A DNA stretch of 64,000 nt from JACCZX01 sp963710675. GTDB lineage: Bacteria; Pseudomonadota; Gammaproteobacteria; Burkholderiales; Burkholderiaceae_F. The notes below the pieces were generated by a model. It saw only the letters and a list, made by a program, of their open reading frames with translations. It did not search any database and was not told the origin of the DNA. A program made the position numbers and the translations under genes. The stretch spans positions 62,001 through 126,000 of the forward strand of contig CAVQBE010000021.1 of NCBI GenBank assembly GCA_963710675.1. Reading direction: 5' to 3'. Shown here one piece after another: positions 1 through 7,701 of the stretch (position 1 is its first letter; each line of letters begins with the position of its first letter).

Positions 1-438
1 TCAGCGACCCGAAATTCGTCAATGCGCGTGATCGGATCGGCAGGGCCCGTGGCACAACGCCAAGGGCGTCATGATTGCAAACAGCGTTGAAGAGTTGCAC
101 TCGGCCAAGAGCAACTTAACGAAGGACACAGCGCTGGACGAAAAGGGCCAGCCCGTCAACGATCGCACTCAGAAGCCGAATAAGCACGACATCCTGACCG
201 GATCGCGACCGGACGGCACCGCCTTTGCCGGGCCGCCGTTTTCGGACATGACCTGCGGAAACTGGACCAAAAGCAGCAAGGAAGGCGCCGCAATGGTCGG
301 ACATCACGATCGCGCAGGCCCGATTAACAATGCGTGGGCAACCTCCTGGAATTCCGCGCACCCGACGCTCGGATGCAGCCAGGAAACGTTCCCCCCACGG
401 GCGGTGATGGCCTGTTCTATTGCTTCGCAGTGAAGTAG
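1..438 (+). CDS. Lectin/endostatin-like secreted protein, C-terminal part, frameshifted
   Basis: The 5' end lies outside the window. Reading across two frame breaks gives a C-terminal domain with the elements DPKFVNARDRIGR, a PWHNAKG stretch, DMTCGNWTKSS, VGHHDR, SWNSAHPTLGCSQ and a final GLFYCFAVK. I recognise this set from bacterial proteins annotated as lectin or endostatin-like (C-type-lectin fold, paired Cys). One break is in the GGG run near 43-45 (a missing G restores RGPWHN) and one in the C run near 391-397 (dropping or adding bases restores TGGDGLFYCF). The corrected stop is TAG at 436-438; the uncorrected frame stops at 431-433. Role unknown; probably extracellular or periplasmic. 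Family recognition is from memory of the motif pattern. Confidence 0.6.
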
Positions 439-507
439 ATAGTCGACTTTCGCCGCGCGAGGGAGCAGCATCGCTCCCTCGTCAGTTCCCACCCAAGGAG
501 GGCTTGA

Positions 508-1089
508 ATGGCAAAGCCGGTCTCCATCCATCCAGAGGTCGATCAAGGAAGCAAACCTGCCGCTGCCGGTTTCACTGGCGGCACTTTGTCGTGTCATTGC
601 TCCGACAAGAAAGTGACGGTCGCAATCAGCGGCCAGGTGGCGCACAACCACGTTTGCGGCTGCACGAAATGCTGGAAGCCGGCCGGAGCTGTGTTCTCTC
701 AGGTTGCGGTCATCCCACGCGACAAAGTGAGTGTGACTGCAAATCAGGACAAGCTAAAAGTCGTGGACGAGACAGCCACGATCAAGCGACACGCTTGCAA
801 GGAGTGCGGCGTACACATGTTTGGACGTATAGAAAACAAGAACCACCCATTTTTCGGTCTGGACTTTATCCACACCGAGCTGTCACGCGACCGCGGGTGG
901 GCGCCGCCCGAATTCGCAGCATTCGTCTCGTCGATCATCGAGTCCGGATTCGACCCGGCCAACATGGGCGCGGTCAGATCGCGACTGAAGGAGCTCGGGC
1001 TGGAACCCTACGACTGCCTGTCCCCGGCGCTGATGGACGCCATTGCGACACACACTGCAAAAGCTTCGGGCAGGATGGCAACCGCCTAG
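508..1089 (+). CDS. gfa: S-(hydroxymethyl)glutathione synthase (glutathione-dependent formaldehyde-activating enzyme)
   Basis: This 193-residue protein matches Gfa over its full length. Gfa promotes condensation of formaldehyde with glutathione, the first step of formaldehyde detoxification. Zn-binding cysteines typical of the CENP-V/Gfa fold are visible: SCHC near residue 30, CGCTKC near 50 and CKECG near 95. The ATG is preceded by a strong AAGGAGG seven bases upstream, which fixes the start. I see no adjacent glutathione-dependent formaldehyde dehydrogenase, so the rest of the pathway must lie elsewhere. The gene is intact and reads convergently toward the minus-strand lipoprotein gene that ends 14 bases downstream. 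Confidence 0.93.
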   Translation: MAKPVSIHPEVDQGSKPAAAGFTGGTLSCHCSDKKVTVAISGQVAHNHVCGCTKCWKPAGAVFSQVAVIPRDKVSVTANQDKLKVVDETATIKRHACKECGVHMFGRIENKNHPFFGLDFIHTELSRDRGWAPPEFAAFVSSIIESGFDPANMGAVRSRLKELGLEPYDCLSPALMDAIATHTAKASGRMATA

Positions 1090-1102
1090 ACGCTCGAGCG
1101 GC

Positions 1103-1316
1103 TTAACAAACCATCATGCGGTGAAAGGTGCCCTGTCTGGACTCGAGCATCCGATACGACTCAGGACACCGCTCAGCCGCCACGCTTTCCTTCGGGACAA
1201 CGCTGGCACCAAGCATCACCGAGCCAGTCGTGGCGCCATCGGCCGCTGGAGTGGCACATCCACCCAGCAGCAGAATGCCGACGAGGCACGGCTGCGACTT
1301 TTTGAGTGTTTTTCAT
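1103..1316 (-). CDS. Small putative lipoprotein, frameshifted at its start
   Basis: The minus strand has ATG at 1316 followed by AAAAA. Removing one A from that run gives a continuous protein of about 70 residues starting MKTLKKSQPCLVGILLLGGC. It has a basic N-terminus, a hydrophobic stretch and a lipobox LLGGC, so it should be lipidated at Cys20. The mature part is short and contains two further cysteines, one in ERCPESYRML and one at the very end (MMVC). The stop is TAA at 1103-1105. No family is recognised. Without the correction the ATG frame is non-sensical and the lipobox frame has no start. The lipobox pattern makes a real gene likely, but the indel is inferred. Confidence 0.55.
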
Positions 1317-1324
1317 ATTGCAAC

Positions 1325-1357
1325 GAGCCGCGTTGGCACATCCACCCCACGCGGCTC
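1325..1357 (-). other. Intercistronic inverted repeat
   Basis: GAGCCGCG at 1325-1332 pairs perfectly with CGCGGCTC at 1350-1357 around a 17-base loop. It sits between two minus-strand small genes, 9 bases before the start of the lipoprotein gene. There is no T-run on the minus strand, so it is a weak terminator candidate at best; an mRNA stability or attenuation hairpin is equally possible. Confidence 0.35.
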
Positions 1358-1378
1358 TTCGCCAGACCCACCATTCAT

Positions 1379-1627
1379 TTACGCAGCGCGCTTCATTGCC
1401 CGCACGTTGCTGCCGTTTCCGCGCGGCCGGTATGACCGACCGTCCAGCCGCCGCACACGATTCTTTTCATGACACAGATAACGCGGACCCATCGCTTCGC
1501 GCAACTCTTTGGCGCGCTGCTGAATGCGCTCGAGTTGTTCGGCCGGTGCCGCAACTTTTACCACCTCGACTTGCGCGGGAGTTATCCAATCCTCGATCGC
1601 TGCACTCATCCTTGGTTTGAATAGCAT
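1379..1627 (-). CDS. Small basic hypothetical protein
   Basis: An 82-residue protein starting MLFKPRMSAAIEDWITPAQV. AAGGAG lies 6 bases before this ATG and only 3 bases before the in-frame GTG at 1630, so the ATG at 1627 is preferred. The sequence contains a predicted helix (APAEQLERIQQRAKELREAM) followed by an Arg/Lys/Gly-rich tail, suggesting a soluble nucleic-acid-binding or ribosome-associated role, but this is only composition. I recognise no family. It is followed on the same strand by an inverted repeat and the small lipoprotein gene. Confidence 0.55.
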   Translation of the reverse strand: MLFKPRMSAAIEDWITPAQVEVVKVAAPAEQLERIQQRAKELREAMGPRYLCHEKNRVRRLDGRSYRPRGNGSNVRAMKRAA

Positions 1628-1746
1628 CACACTTCTCCTTGGTTGTTAGGTCTAGCTGACCATACGATTCATGCAATGACAATCAGGAACAGTGCCAACC
1701 TGCGTTCCAAGCCCCTACCGTTTATCGGGCATGGAAGGCGGCGTGC

Positions 1747-1778
1747 CTGCAAGTAGATGAGGCAGTGCTCACTTGCAG
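1747..1778. promoter_or_regulatory. Inverted repeat upstream of xthA, possible operator
   Basis: CTGCAAGT at 1747-1754 and ACTTGCAG at 1771-1778 form a perfect 8-base dyad with 16 bases between arms, in the 194-base gap between the small basic gene and xthA. It ends 43 bases before the xthA ATG. The geometry suits a regulator site or an mRNA leader hairpin. No regulator can be named from the sequence. Confidence 0.25.
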
Positions 1779-1821
1779 TCTCACGAGCGTCGGCATTTCA
1801 ACAACAAAGCGTTGCCGTTAA

Positions 1822-2646
1822 ATGAAAATCGCTACGTTCAACATCAACAATATCAACCGCCGCCTATCGAACCTGCTGGCGTGGCTCGATCTGGCAAAGC
1901 CGGACGTCGTTTGTTTGCAAGAATTAAAGGCGGCTGATCAGGAATTCCCGATTGCAGCCATCGAATCCGCCGGCTATAGCGCCGCTTGGCGCGGGCAGCG
2001 CACCTGGAACGGCGTTGCCATTCTGGCGCGCGGCTCTGAACCCGTCGTTACTCACCGAACGTTGCCCGGCGATGCAAACGATGCTCAAAGCCGCTACCTG
2101 GAGGCGGCGATCGACGGCGTGCTGATCGCTTGCATCTATGCACCCAATGGAAACCCGCAGCCGGGCCCGAAGTTCGACTACAAGCTGGCCTGGCTTGATC
2201 GACTGATCGGGCACGCGCGCGGCCTAATGGACGCCGGAGTGCCGGTCGTGCTGGCGGGCGACTACAACGTGGTGCCCACCCCGGCGGATATTTACCCGAC
2301 CAAATCATGGGATGACGATGCACTGGTGCAACCGGCCAGCCGCGAGAGGTTCAGGCGACTCGTTGACCAGGGCTGGACGGACGCCATCCGTTCGCTGCAT
2401 CCGAACGAGCCGATGTATACGTTCTGGGACTACAAACGCGGCCGTTGGGGGCGCGATGCCGGCTTGCGAATTGACCACTTGCTGATCAGCCCGTCCTTAG
2501 CGAAGCGAGTGGCCGACGCCGGCGTCGACAAGGCGATTCGCGGGGAAGAAGGCGCGAGCGACCACGCGCCAGCGTGGGTGGTGTTAAAAGAGCCGCCCAA
2601 GAAAAAATCAACGCGTCGCAATCCAGGCGCGGATCGCATCGCATAG
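1822..2646 (+). CDS. xthA: Exodeoxyribonuclease III
   Basis: This 274-residue protein is a Mg-dependent AP endonuclease and 3'-5' exonuclease of the exonuclease-endonuclease-phosphatase family, acting in base excision repair in the cytoplasm. Family motifs occur in order: KIATFNINNINRR at the N-terminus, CLQELK with the metal-binding Glu near residue 34, the Asp/Asn pair in AGDYNVVP near 147, IDHLLIS near 220 and the catalytic SDHAPAWV near 248. The C-terminus carries a short Lys/Arg-rich tail beyond the usual fold, perhaps helping DNA contact. Its last 39 bases overlap the 3' end of the opposing hydrolase gene. No clear Shine-Dalgarno is visible before the ATG. Confidence 0.93.
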   Translation: MKIATFNINNINRRLSNLLAWLDLAKPDVVCLQELKAADQEFPIAAIESAGYSAAWRGQRTWNGVAILARGSEPVVTHRTLPGDANDAQSRYLEAAIDGVLIACIYAPNGNPQPGPKFDYKLAWLDRLIGHARGLMDAGVPVVLAGDYNVVPTPADIYPTKSWDDDALVQPASRERFRRLVDQGWTDAIRSLHPNEPMYTFWDYKRGRWGRDAGLRIDHLLISPSLAKRVADAGVDKAIRGEEGASDHAPAWVVLKEPPKKKSTRRNPGADRIA

Positions 2647-3285
2647 TGAGTCCTGCACCTGCTGATCCGTTTGCCCGCTGCGCGCCGGCACGTGAAAGGA
2701 GTGATCCGCATCGGCGAACAACTGCAGCGTTGCCCGTTCGCCCAGCTCGGCCGTGACCGAACGGATCAGGTCGACCGCAGCGAGTTCATCGCGCGTTCCC
2801 TGCAGGAAAAGCATCGGGCAACCGACCTGCGCCAGGTGAGCCGCGCGTTGCTGCGAGGGCTTCTTGGCGGGATGAAGCGGAAACCCCAGGAAAATGAGTC
2901 CGCGAATCTGCGGCAGCGCAGCCTCGGCATGAGCCTGCGAAGTCATGCGCCCACCAAAGGACTTTCCGCCTGCAAACAGCGGCAGGTCGGGCAGCGACGA
3001 GTGCGCATGCGCCACCGCCGCGCGTACGGTTGCGTGCGCGACGGCAGGAGGATCCGGGCGCTTCGACCCGCGTTCGATGAATGGGAATTGATAGCGCAGC
3101 GTGGCGATGCCGCGTTCGGCCAGACCGCTCGATACCGATGTCAAGAAGGAATGATTCATGCCCGCGCCGGCGCCGTGCGCGAACACATAGCAGGCGCGAG
3201 CATTCGGCGGCAGACGCAACAGCGCTGAGACGGTCTCGGTTTCCGAAAGTCGAATCGTCAGAGGCTGAGGAACTGGAGCTAGCAT
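2608..3285 (-). CDS. Alpha/beta hydrolase of the KANL3/Tex30 type
   Basis: A 225-residue cytosolic alpha/beta hydrolase. The start MLAPVPQPLTIRL is chosen because upstream in-frame sequence lacks family similarity. Visible elements are the oxyanion segment VFAHGAGAGMNHSFL, the nucleophile elbow GGKSFGGRM with Ser near residue 98, FLGFPLHPAKKP, the acid loop FLQGTRDELA and the catalytic His in DADHSFHVP. This set is typical of the small family often labelled dienelactone-hydrolase-like or KANL3/Tex30; the natural substrate is not known. It is convergent with xthA, overlapping by 39 bases, and divergent from the Bug receptor gene, whose start lies 26 bases away. Confidence 0.8.
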   Translation of the reverse strand: MLAPVPQPLTIRLSETETVSALLRLPPNARACYVFAHGAGAGMNHSFLTSVSSGLAERGIATLRYQFPFIERGSKRPDPPAVAHATVRAAVAHAHSSLPDLPLFAGGKSFGGRMTSQAHAEAALPQIRGLIFLGFPLHPAKKPSQQRAAHLAQVGCPMLFLQGTRDELAAVDLIRSVTAELGERATLQLFADADHSFHVPARSGQTDQQVQDSLCDAIRAWIATR

Positions 3286-3311
3286 TGAACTAAATCTGTG
3301 TGGGAGACGGT

Positions 3312-4280
3312 ATGCACGCTGTGTTGCGGCTGTGTTTGATTCTTGCGCTGTACTCATTGGGGGTGCTGCCAACGTACGCGCAGTATCCAGAAAAAACTAT
3401 AACGGTCGTGGTTCCGTTCCCGCCGGGCGGCGTCGCCGACACCGTGGCGCGTCCGTTGGCTGAGGCGATGTCGCGAGAGCTGAAGCAACCGGTTGTCATC
3501 GACAACAAGAGCGGTGCGGGTGGCGCCGTCGGGATTGGCCATGCAGCCCGCGCGAGCGGTGACGGCTACACGCTGCTGTTGAGTTTGTCGTCGATCTCGA
3601 TCCTGCCCGAGGCGGACAAGGTGCTTGACCGTAAGCCACTTTTTCAGCTGGACCAATTCAAGCCAATTGCGCGCGTCACCGCAGACCCCACGGTACTGGT
3701 CGTGCGCGCCGATGCGCCGTGGAAGACACTCGAGGACTTCATCGCCGATGCGAGGCGTAAGCCCGCCGGCTACAACTATGGCAGCTCAGGCAATTACGGG
3801 ACGATGCACGTGCCGATGGAGATGCTGAAATCCGCAGCGGGATTTCGAATGGTTCACATTCCTTACGCAGGGGCCGGGCCAGCGGTCATCGCATTGCTCG
3901 GCGGCCACGTCGACGCGATCTCCAGCGGGCCAGCCAGCGTTGTGCAACACATTCGGGCGGGACGGCTGCGCGCCCTGGCTCATTGGGGCGATGCGCCATT
4001 GGCCACGTTGCCTGGCGTTCCCAGCCTGAAAGAGCGCGGATACAACGTTCAGTTCGCGCAATGGTCGGCCGTGTTCGCGCCAGCGTCGACGCCTGACCCG
4101 ATCGTCGACAAGCTGCGCGCGACTTTGCGCAAGTTACTGAGTGACCCAGCATTGCAGCAGACGATCTTGAGTGCCGGCAGCCCAATCGCCTACATGGATG
4201 CGCCGCAGTTCGCTGACTATTGGAAAAACGATGCGCAGATGATGACCGACGCGGTCAAGCGGATCGGCAAGCTCGAGTGA
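3312..4280 (+). CDS. Periplasmic Bug/TctC-family solute-binding protein
   Basis: A 322-residue binding protein of the tripartite tricarboxylate transporter family. A signal peptide ends at about TYA|QYPEK. The family hallmarks follow: PEKTITVVVPFPPGG, DTVARPLAEAMS, VVIDNKSGAGG, and GTMHVPMEML with HIPYAGAGPAVIALLGGHVD. The start ATG at 3312 is preferred over GTG at 3300 because GGGAGA lies 5-6 bases upstream. No TctA/TctB membrane partners are in the window, as is usual for the expanded Bug family. It lies just before the nitrile hydratase operon on the same strand, so an amide, acid or nitrile ligand is possible, but that is inference. Confidence 0.9.
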   Translation: MHAVLRLCLILALYSLGVLPTYAQYPEKTITVVVPFPPGGVADTVARPLAEAMSRELKQPVVIDNKSGAGGAVGIGHAARASGDGYTLLLSLSSISILPEADKVLDRKPLFQLDQFKPIARVTADPTVLVVRADAPWKTLEDFIADARRKPAGYNYGSSGNYGTMHVPMEMLKSAAGFRMVHIPYAGAGPAVIALLGGHVDAISSGPASVVQHIRAGRLRALAHWGDAPLATLPGVPSLKERGYNVQFAQWSAVFAPASTPDPIVDKLRATLRKLLSDPALQQTILSAGSPIAYMDAPQFADYWKNDAQMMTDAVKRIGKLE

Positions 4281-4343
4281 TGCACAGACCAAGCTTGGGT
4301 CGGCATAATTCGCCGCTATCAGCCGCCGCGTCAAAGGTGGGAA

Positions 4344-4970
4344 TTGAAAGTCGCCATTAATACGAAGTTGTTAGCCGTGGTGATGGCGCTGCTGCTTCCT
4401 GGAGAGGTCTGGGCGCACCACTTCATGGAAGACCAGCTGCCACAGACTTTCGTGCAGGGTCTTCTTTCGGGGCTTGCTCACCCGGTGATCGGACTCGATC
4501 ACCTGGCGTTCATCATCGCTACGGGATTTCTTCTCGCTTTGGTAAGGCACGGAGTGTGGGGCGTCATCGCGTTAACGCTTGGGAGCCTGCTCGGCGCTGC
4601 CCTCCACCTGATAGGGTCCAGTCTGCCGGGCGGCGAAGTAATGGTGGCGTTATCGGTGATCCTGATCGGGGGCTTGGTAACGAGCGGGCGCCGGATCACC
4701 CTACCGTGGCTGGCTGGTGGCTTGATGCTTGCGGGCGTGCTGCACGGACACGCCTACGCCGAATCGATATTCGGCGCGGAGCCAACGCCACTGGGCGGCT
4801 ACCTGATCGGTTTTTGTTCTGTTCAACTGGGTATCGGAGTTGCGGCGTTGCTGTTGCACCGGCATCTAAAATCGATCGGTCCGAACAGCGCGCGACCGAT
4901 TTCGTCCGCACTGGGCGCCGTGGTCGGTTTGATTGGCGTTGTGTTTCTTGCCAGCAAGGCGATCGGCTAG
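4344..4970 (+). CDS. hupE: HupE/UreJ-family metal permease, probably cobalt for nitrile hydratase
   Basis: A 208-residue integral membrane protein with about six to seven hydrophobic segments. The HupE/UreJ signature is clear: SGLAHPVIGLDHLAFIIATG near residues 40-60, with a His/Asp pair expected to bind metal, and GVLHGHAYAE near 130. The family imports nickel or cobalt. The start appears to be TTG at 4344, spaced after AGGTGGGA. The gene abuts the alpha subunit gene of a cobalt-type nitrile hydratase with no gap (TAG then ATG), so a role as cobalt supplier is a strong contextual inference. A leader ends near WAHHF, and its histidines may be the first metal contact. Confidence 0.85.
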   Translation: MKVAINTKLLAVVMALLLPGEVWAHHFMEDQLPQTFVQGLLSGLAHPVIGLDHLAFIIATGFLLALVRHGVWGVIALTLGSLLGAALHLIGSSLPGGEVMVALSVILIGGLVTSGRRITLPWLAGGLMLAGVLHGHAYAESIFGAEPTPLGGYLIGFCSVQLGIGVAALLLHRHLKSIGPNSARPISSALGAVVGLIGVVFLASKAIG

Positions 4971-5603
4971 ATGAGCGATCACCATCACGGTCACGACCAT
5001 GACCCCGGGCACGACCGTCCGCTCTCCGGGCCGGCGTTGCGCGTGAAGGCGCTGGAGTCGCTGCTCACCGAGAAGGGTCTCGTTGATCCGAAGGCGCTCG
5101 ACGAGTTAATCGATACCTACGAAACGAAGGTCGGTCCACGCAACGGCGCCCGAGTCGTCGCGAGAGCGTGGGCCGATCCCGCCTACAAAGAACGCCTGCT
5201 GGCCGATGCTGGCGATGCCATTGCGGAGTTCGGTTTTGTCGGACGCCAGGGCGAAGACATGGTGGTGCTGGAGAACACGCCCAAGGTGCGCAACGTGGTG
5301 GTGTGCACGCTTTGCTCGTGCTACCCGTGGCCTGTGCTCGGGTTGCCACCCGTTTGGTACAAGTCGGCACCGTATCGGGCACGCGCCGTTATCGATCCAC
5401 GCGGCGTGCTGAAGGAGCTTGGCAGCGAAGTTTCCGATGACGTCGAGGTACGCGTATGGGACTCGACGGCGGAACTTCGATACCTGGTGCTGCCTGAACG
5501 CCCGTCCGGCACAGAGGGCTGGAGCGAGGAACAACTGGCAGCCATCGTTACGCGCGATGCCATGATCGGCGTCGCTGATGTGACCTTACCCGCGCAGGAG
5601 TAG
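4971..5603 (+). CDS. nthA: Nitrile hydratase, alpha subunit, cobalt type
   Basis: A 210-residue subunit of the heteromeric enzyme that hydrates nitriles to amides in the cytoplasm. The metal-binding claw VCTLCSCYPWP is at about residues 108-118; the Thr in CTLCSC marks the non-corrin cobalt class (iron enzymes have Ser). The two claw cysteines after Leu are normally oxidised to sulfinate and sulfenate. The N-terminus is His-rich (DHHHGHDHD), which could aid metal loading. It is the second gene of a tight operon: it follows the HupE-like gene directly and its stop lies 2 bases before the beta-subunit ATG. Full length, no frame breaks. Confidence 0.95.
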   Translation: MSDHHHGHDHDPGHDRPLSGPALRVKALESLLTEKGLVDPKALDELIDTYETKVGPRNGARVVARAWADPAYKERLLADAGDAIAEFGFVGRQGEDMVVLENTPKVRNVVVCTLCSCYPWPVLGLPPVWYKSAPYRARAVIDPRGVLKELGSEVSDDVEVRVWDSTAELRYLVLPERPSGTEGWSEEQLAAIVTRDAMIGVADVTLPAQE

Positions 5604-5605
5604 TG

Positions 5606-6262
5606 ATGAACGGTGCGCACGACCTGGGCGGCATGCACGGTTTTGGGCCGGTCGAGATCGAGAAGAACGAAGCTGTTTTCCATTTCCCGTGGGAAAAGCG
5701 CGCATTCGCGCTGACACTCGCGTCCGGCTTTCACGGCAAGTGGAACCTTGACATGAGCCGTTACGCGCGCGAGCAGATGCCGCCGGCCGAATACCTCGCG
5801 ACCACCTACTACGAGCACTGGCTGTTTGGCTTGCAGAAGCTGCTGGTGGAGCAGGAGCTCATCACCGCGAGCGAGCTGCAGACCGGACGCGCCGAGACGC
5901 GAAAAAGTGCGGCGCGCGCCGTGCGAGCGGCCGAGGTTGAGCCACTGCTGCGCAAACGCCGCGCGGCACGGCTTGACGACGATGTGCCACCGCGATTTCA
6001 AGCCGGTGACCGCGTTGTCGCGCGCAACATTCATCCGACCGGACATACGCGGCTCCCCCGGTACGCCCGCGGACGGTGTGGCGCCATCGACCGTGACCAC
6101 GGAGTCTTCATCTTCGCCGACACACACGCGATGAGCCGCGACAGGAAGCCTCAGCATTGCTACAGCGTGCGCTTTGCCGCGCGTGAGCTGTGGGGGCCCA
6201 CGGTCTCCGCATGCGACAGCGTGTTTATAGATCTTTGGGATGACCACCTCGACCCCGCCTGA
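5606..6262 (+). CDS. nthB: Nitrile hydratase, beta subunit
   Basis: A 218-residue beta subunit starting MNGAHDLGGMHGFGPV, the conserved N-terminus of the family. GCAGGAG precedes the ATG; the GTG three bases earlier is not needed. The N-terminal helical half contains FPWEKRAFAL and YYEHWLFGLQKLL, and the C-terminal SH3-like barrel contains FQAGDRVVARNIHPTGHTRLPRY and HGVFIFADTHA. The beta subunit covers the alpha-subunit metal claw with conserved arginines. The order alpha, beta, activator is typical of cobalt enzymes of proteobacteria. The 3' end overlaps the activator gene by 23 bases, implying translational coupling. Confidence 0.95.
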   Translation: MNGAHDLGGMHGFGPVEIEKNEAVFHFPWEKRAFALTLASGFHGKWNLDMSRYAREQMPPAEYLATTYYEHWLFGLQKLLVEQELITASELQTGRAETRKSAARAVRAAEVEPLLRKRRAARLDDDVPPRFQAGDRVVARNIHPTGHTRLPRYARGRCGAIDRDHGVFIFADTHAMSRDRKPQHCYSVRFAARELWGPTVSACDSVFIDLWDDHLDPA

Positions 6263-6614
6263 AGTGGACCTCGGTGCGTTAAGCGCTCTGCCACGCGACG
6301 ACGAAGGACCGGTGTTCAACTCACCGTGGGAGGCCCAGGCTTTCGCGATGACGCTTTCACTGCATGCGGCCGGCGCGTTTACTTGGCGCGAGTGGGCAGA
6401 TGCACTCGCCACCGAGCTTTCTGCAGCGGCCGAGAATGGAGAACCAGACGACGGCAGCCACTATTACGAGCACTGGCTCGCCGCCCTTGAGAAGCTTGTA
6501 GCAAGAAAACAGTTCGTGTCAGAGCAGGAACTAGAGCGCCGCGTCGACGCATGGGACGCTGCGGCGCGCACGACGCCGCACGGCGAACCGGTGGAACTGA
6601 TGCGCCGCCATTAA
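6240..6614 (+). CDS. Nitrile hydratase accessory protein (P14K/NhlE-type self-subunit-swapping chaperone)
   Basis: A 124-residue protein resembling the N-terminal helical half of the beta subunit: FNSPWEAQAFAMTLSLH and HYYEHWLAALEKLV parallel FPWEKRAFAL and YYEHWLFGLQKLL in the gene upstream. Proteins of this kind hold apo- or cobalt-loaded alpha subunit and swap it into the alpha-beta enzyme, so they are required for cobalt insertion. The gene overlaps the beta gene and closes the operon. Twenty-one bases separate its end from the opposing Bug receptor gene. The homology with beta argues for descent by duplication, as in other clusters. Confidence 0.9.
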   Translation: MTTSTPPEVDLGALSALPRDDEGPVFNSPWEAQAFAMTLSLHAAGAFTWREWADALATELSAAAENGEPDDGSHYYEHWLAALEKLVARKQFVSEQELERRVDAWDAAARTTPHGEPVELMRRH

Positions 6615-6635
6615 GGGCTTCGCAGCGTAATTACC

Positions 6636-7622
6636 TTAATCTGCTCTGGCGCCGGTCTCCTTGACGATCTTGCCCAGCCGAGGCACGTCGGTCTTGATCA
6701 CCGCAGTCAGCTGACTCGGCGTCATCTCGCTGACGTTCAGTCCGAGATCGCCAAGCCGCTTCTGAATATCCGGCGTCTTCAATATGCGAGCGATCTCTGT
6801 GTACAGGCGCTCGACGATCGGCGCCGGAGTGCCCGCAGGGGCGAACACCGCCTGCCATGAGCTGATGTCGTAGCCGGCGAGTCCGGCCTCTGCCATCGTC
6901 GGCACGTCGGGCGACACGATCGAGCGTGTGGCGCTTGTTACGGCCAGCGCCCGCAGCTTGCCTGCGTTCACGTGCTGAACCGCCGTCGCGATATTGTCGA
7001 ACGCCACCGGCAGCGTGCCGCCGAGCAGCTCCGGCATCATCTGGCCGCTGCCTCGATACGGGATGTGCTGCATGCTCACACCAGCCATCACCTTGAACAG
7101 CTCGCCCGAGATGTGCTGCGATGTGCCGTTACCGGCCGAGCCGAACGCATACTTATTGGGGTTCGCCTTCAGCAGCGCTATGAACTCTGTCAGATTTTTC
7201 GCCGGCACGCTCGGGTGAACCAGCAGCACATTGGGCTGGGTCGCATACATCGTGATCGGTGCGAAGCTCGTCACCGGGTCGTATGAGAGCTTGTCGTACA
7301 ACGTTGCATTGATCGCATGCGAGCTGATCGTGCCGCCTCCGATCGTGTAACCGTCGGGCGCTGCGCGCGCAAGTTCCGCTGCGCCGATTGAGCCACCTTG
7401 CCCCGGCTTGTTCTCAACCACGATCGGTTGACCGAGCGCGGCGCCGAGCCTCTCACCGATTGTGCGAGCGAGAATGTCGGTCGTACCACCTGGAGCGAAT
7501 GGAACTATGTAGCGGATCGGCTTGTTCGGCCAATTTGATGTTGTCTGCGCGACGCTTGGCATAGCAGCCAGCACGAGTACGGCGCCGATTCCATGGATCA
7601 GGGCGCGGCGATGGTTGATCAT
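6636..7622 (-). CDS. Periplasmic Bug/TctC-family solute-binding protein
   Basis: A 328-residue receptor with a signal peptide ending near PSVAQ|TTSN. Hallmarks are NKPIRYIVPFAPGGTTDI, VVENKPGQGGSIGA, YAFGSAGNGTSQHISGELFK, HIPYRGSGQMMPELLGG and SWQAVFAPAGTP. The ATG at 7622 is preceded by GGAGGAG. It is divergent from the Ldh_2-family dehydrogenase gene at 7702, with a small dyad between them, and convergent with the nitrile hydratase operon. The ligand is probably a carboxylate; the dehydrogenase next door would fit a 2-hydroxyacid, but this is inferred from position only. Confidence 0.93.
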   Translation of the reverse strand: MINHRRALIHGIGAVLVLAAMPSVAQTTSNWPNKPIRYIVPFAPGGTTDILARTIGERLGAALGQPIVVENKPGQGGSIGAAELARAAPDGYTIGGGTISSHAINATLYDKLSYDPVTSFAPITMYATQPNVLLVHPSVPAKNLTEFIALLKANPNKYAFGSAGNGTSQHISGELFKVMAGVSMQHIPYRGSGQMMPELLGGTLPVAFDNIATAVQHVNAGKLRALAVTSATRSIVSPDVPTMAEAGLAGYDISSWQAVFAPAGTPAPIVERLYTEIARILKTPDIQKRLGDLGLNVSEMTPSQLTAVIKTDVPRLGKIVKETGARAD

Positions 7623-7638
7623 GTCTCCTCCGTTAGGT

Positions 7639-7655
7639 ACTGATCTGATCTCAGT
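7639..7655. promoter_or_regulatory. Dyad in divergent promoter region
   Basis: ACTGA and TCAGT flank a 7-base centre containing two overlapping GATC-like words (CTGATCTGATCTC). The element lies in the 79-base gap between the divergent Bug receptor and dehydrogenase genes, 17 bases from the receptor ATG. The size and position fit an operator for a GntR- or LysR-type regulator, though no regulator gene is adjacent. Confidence 0.3.
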
Positions 7656-7701
7656 CTACGATCGCGGCACGCTTGACTCAACCAAAATTGAACGCGCCCT
7701 G

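Noticed and set aside
1252..1348. Direct repeat TGGCACATCCACCC (two copies 83 bases apart)
   Set aside because: One copy lies in the lipoprotein coding region and the other in the hairpin loop; with only two short copies, chance or a small duplication is enough.
5321..6412. Minus-strand open frame (363 codons) opposite nitrile hydratase
   Set aside because: The plus strand encodes both subunits with full motifs; the minus frame has shadow-like composition.
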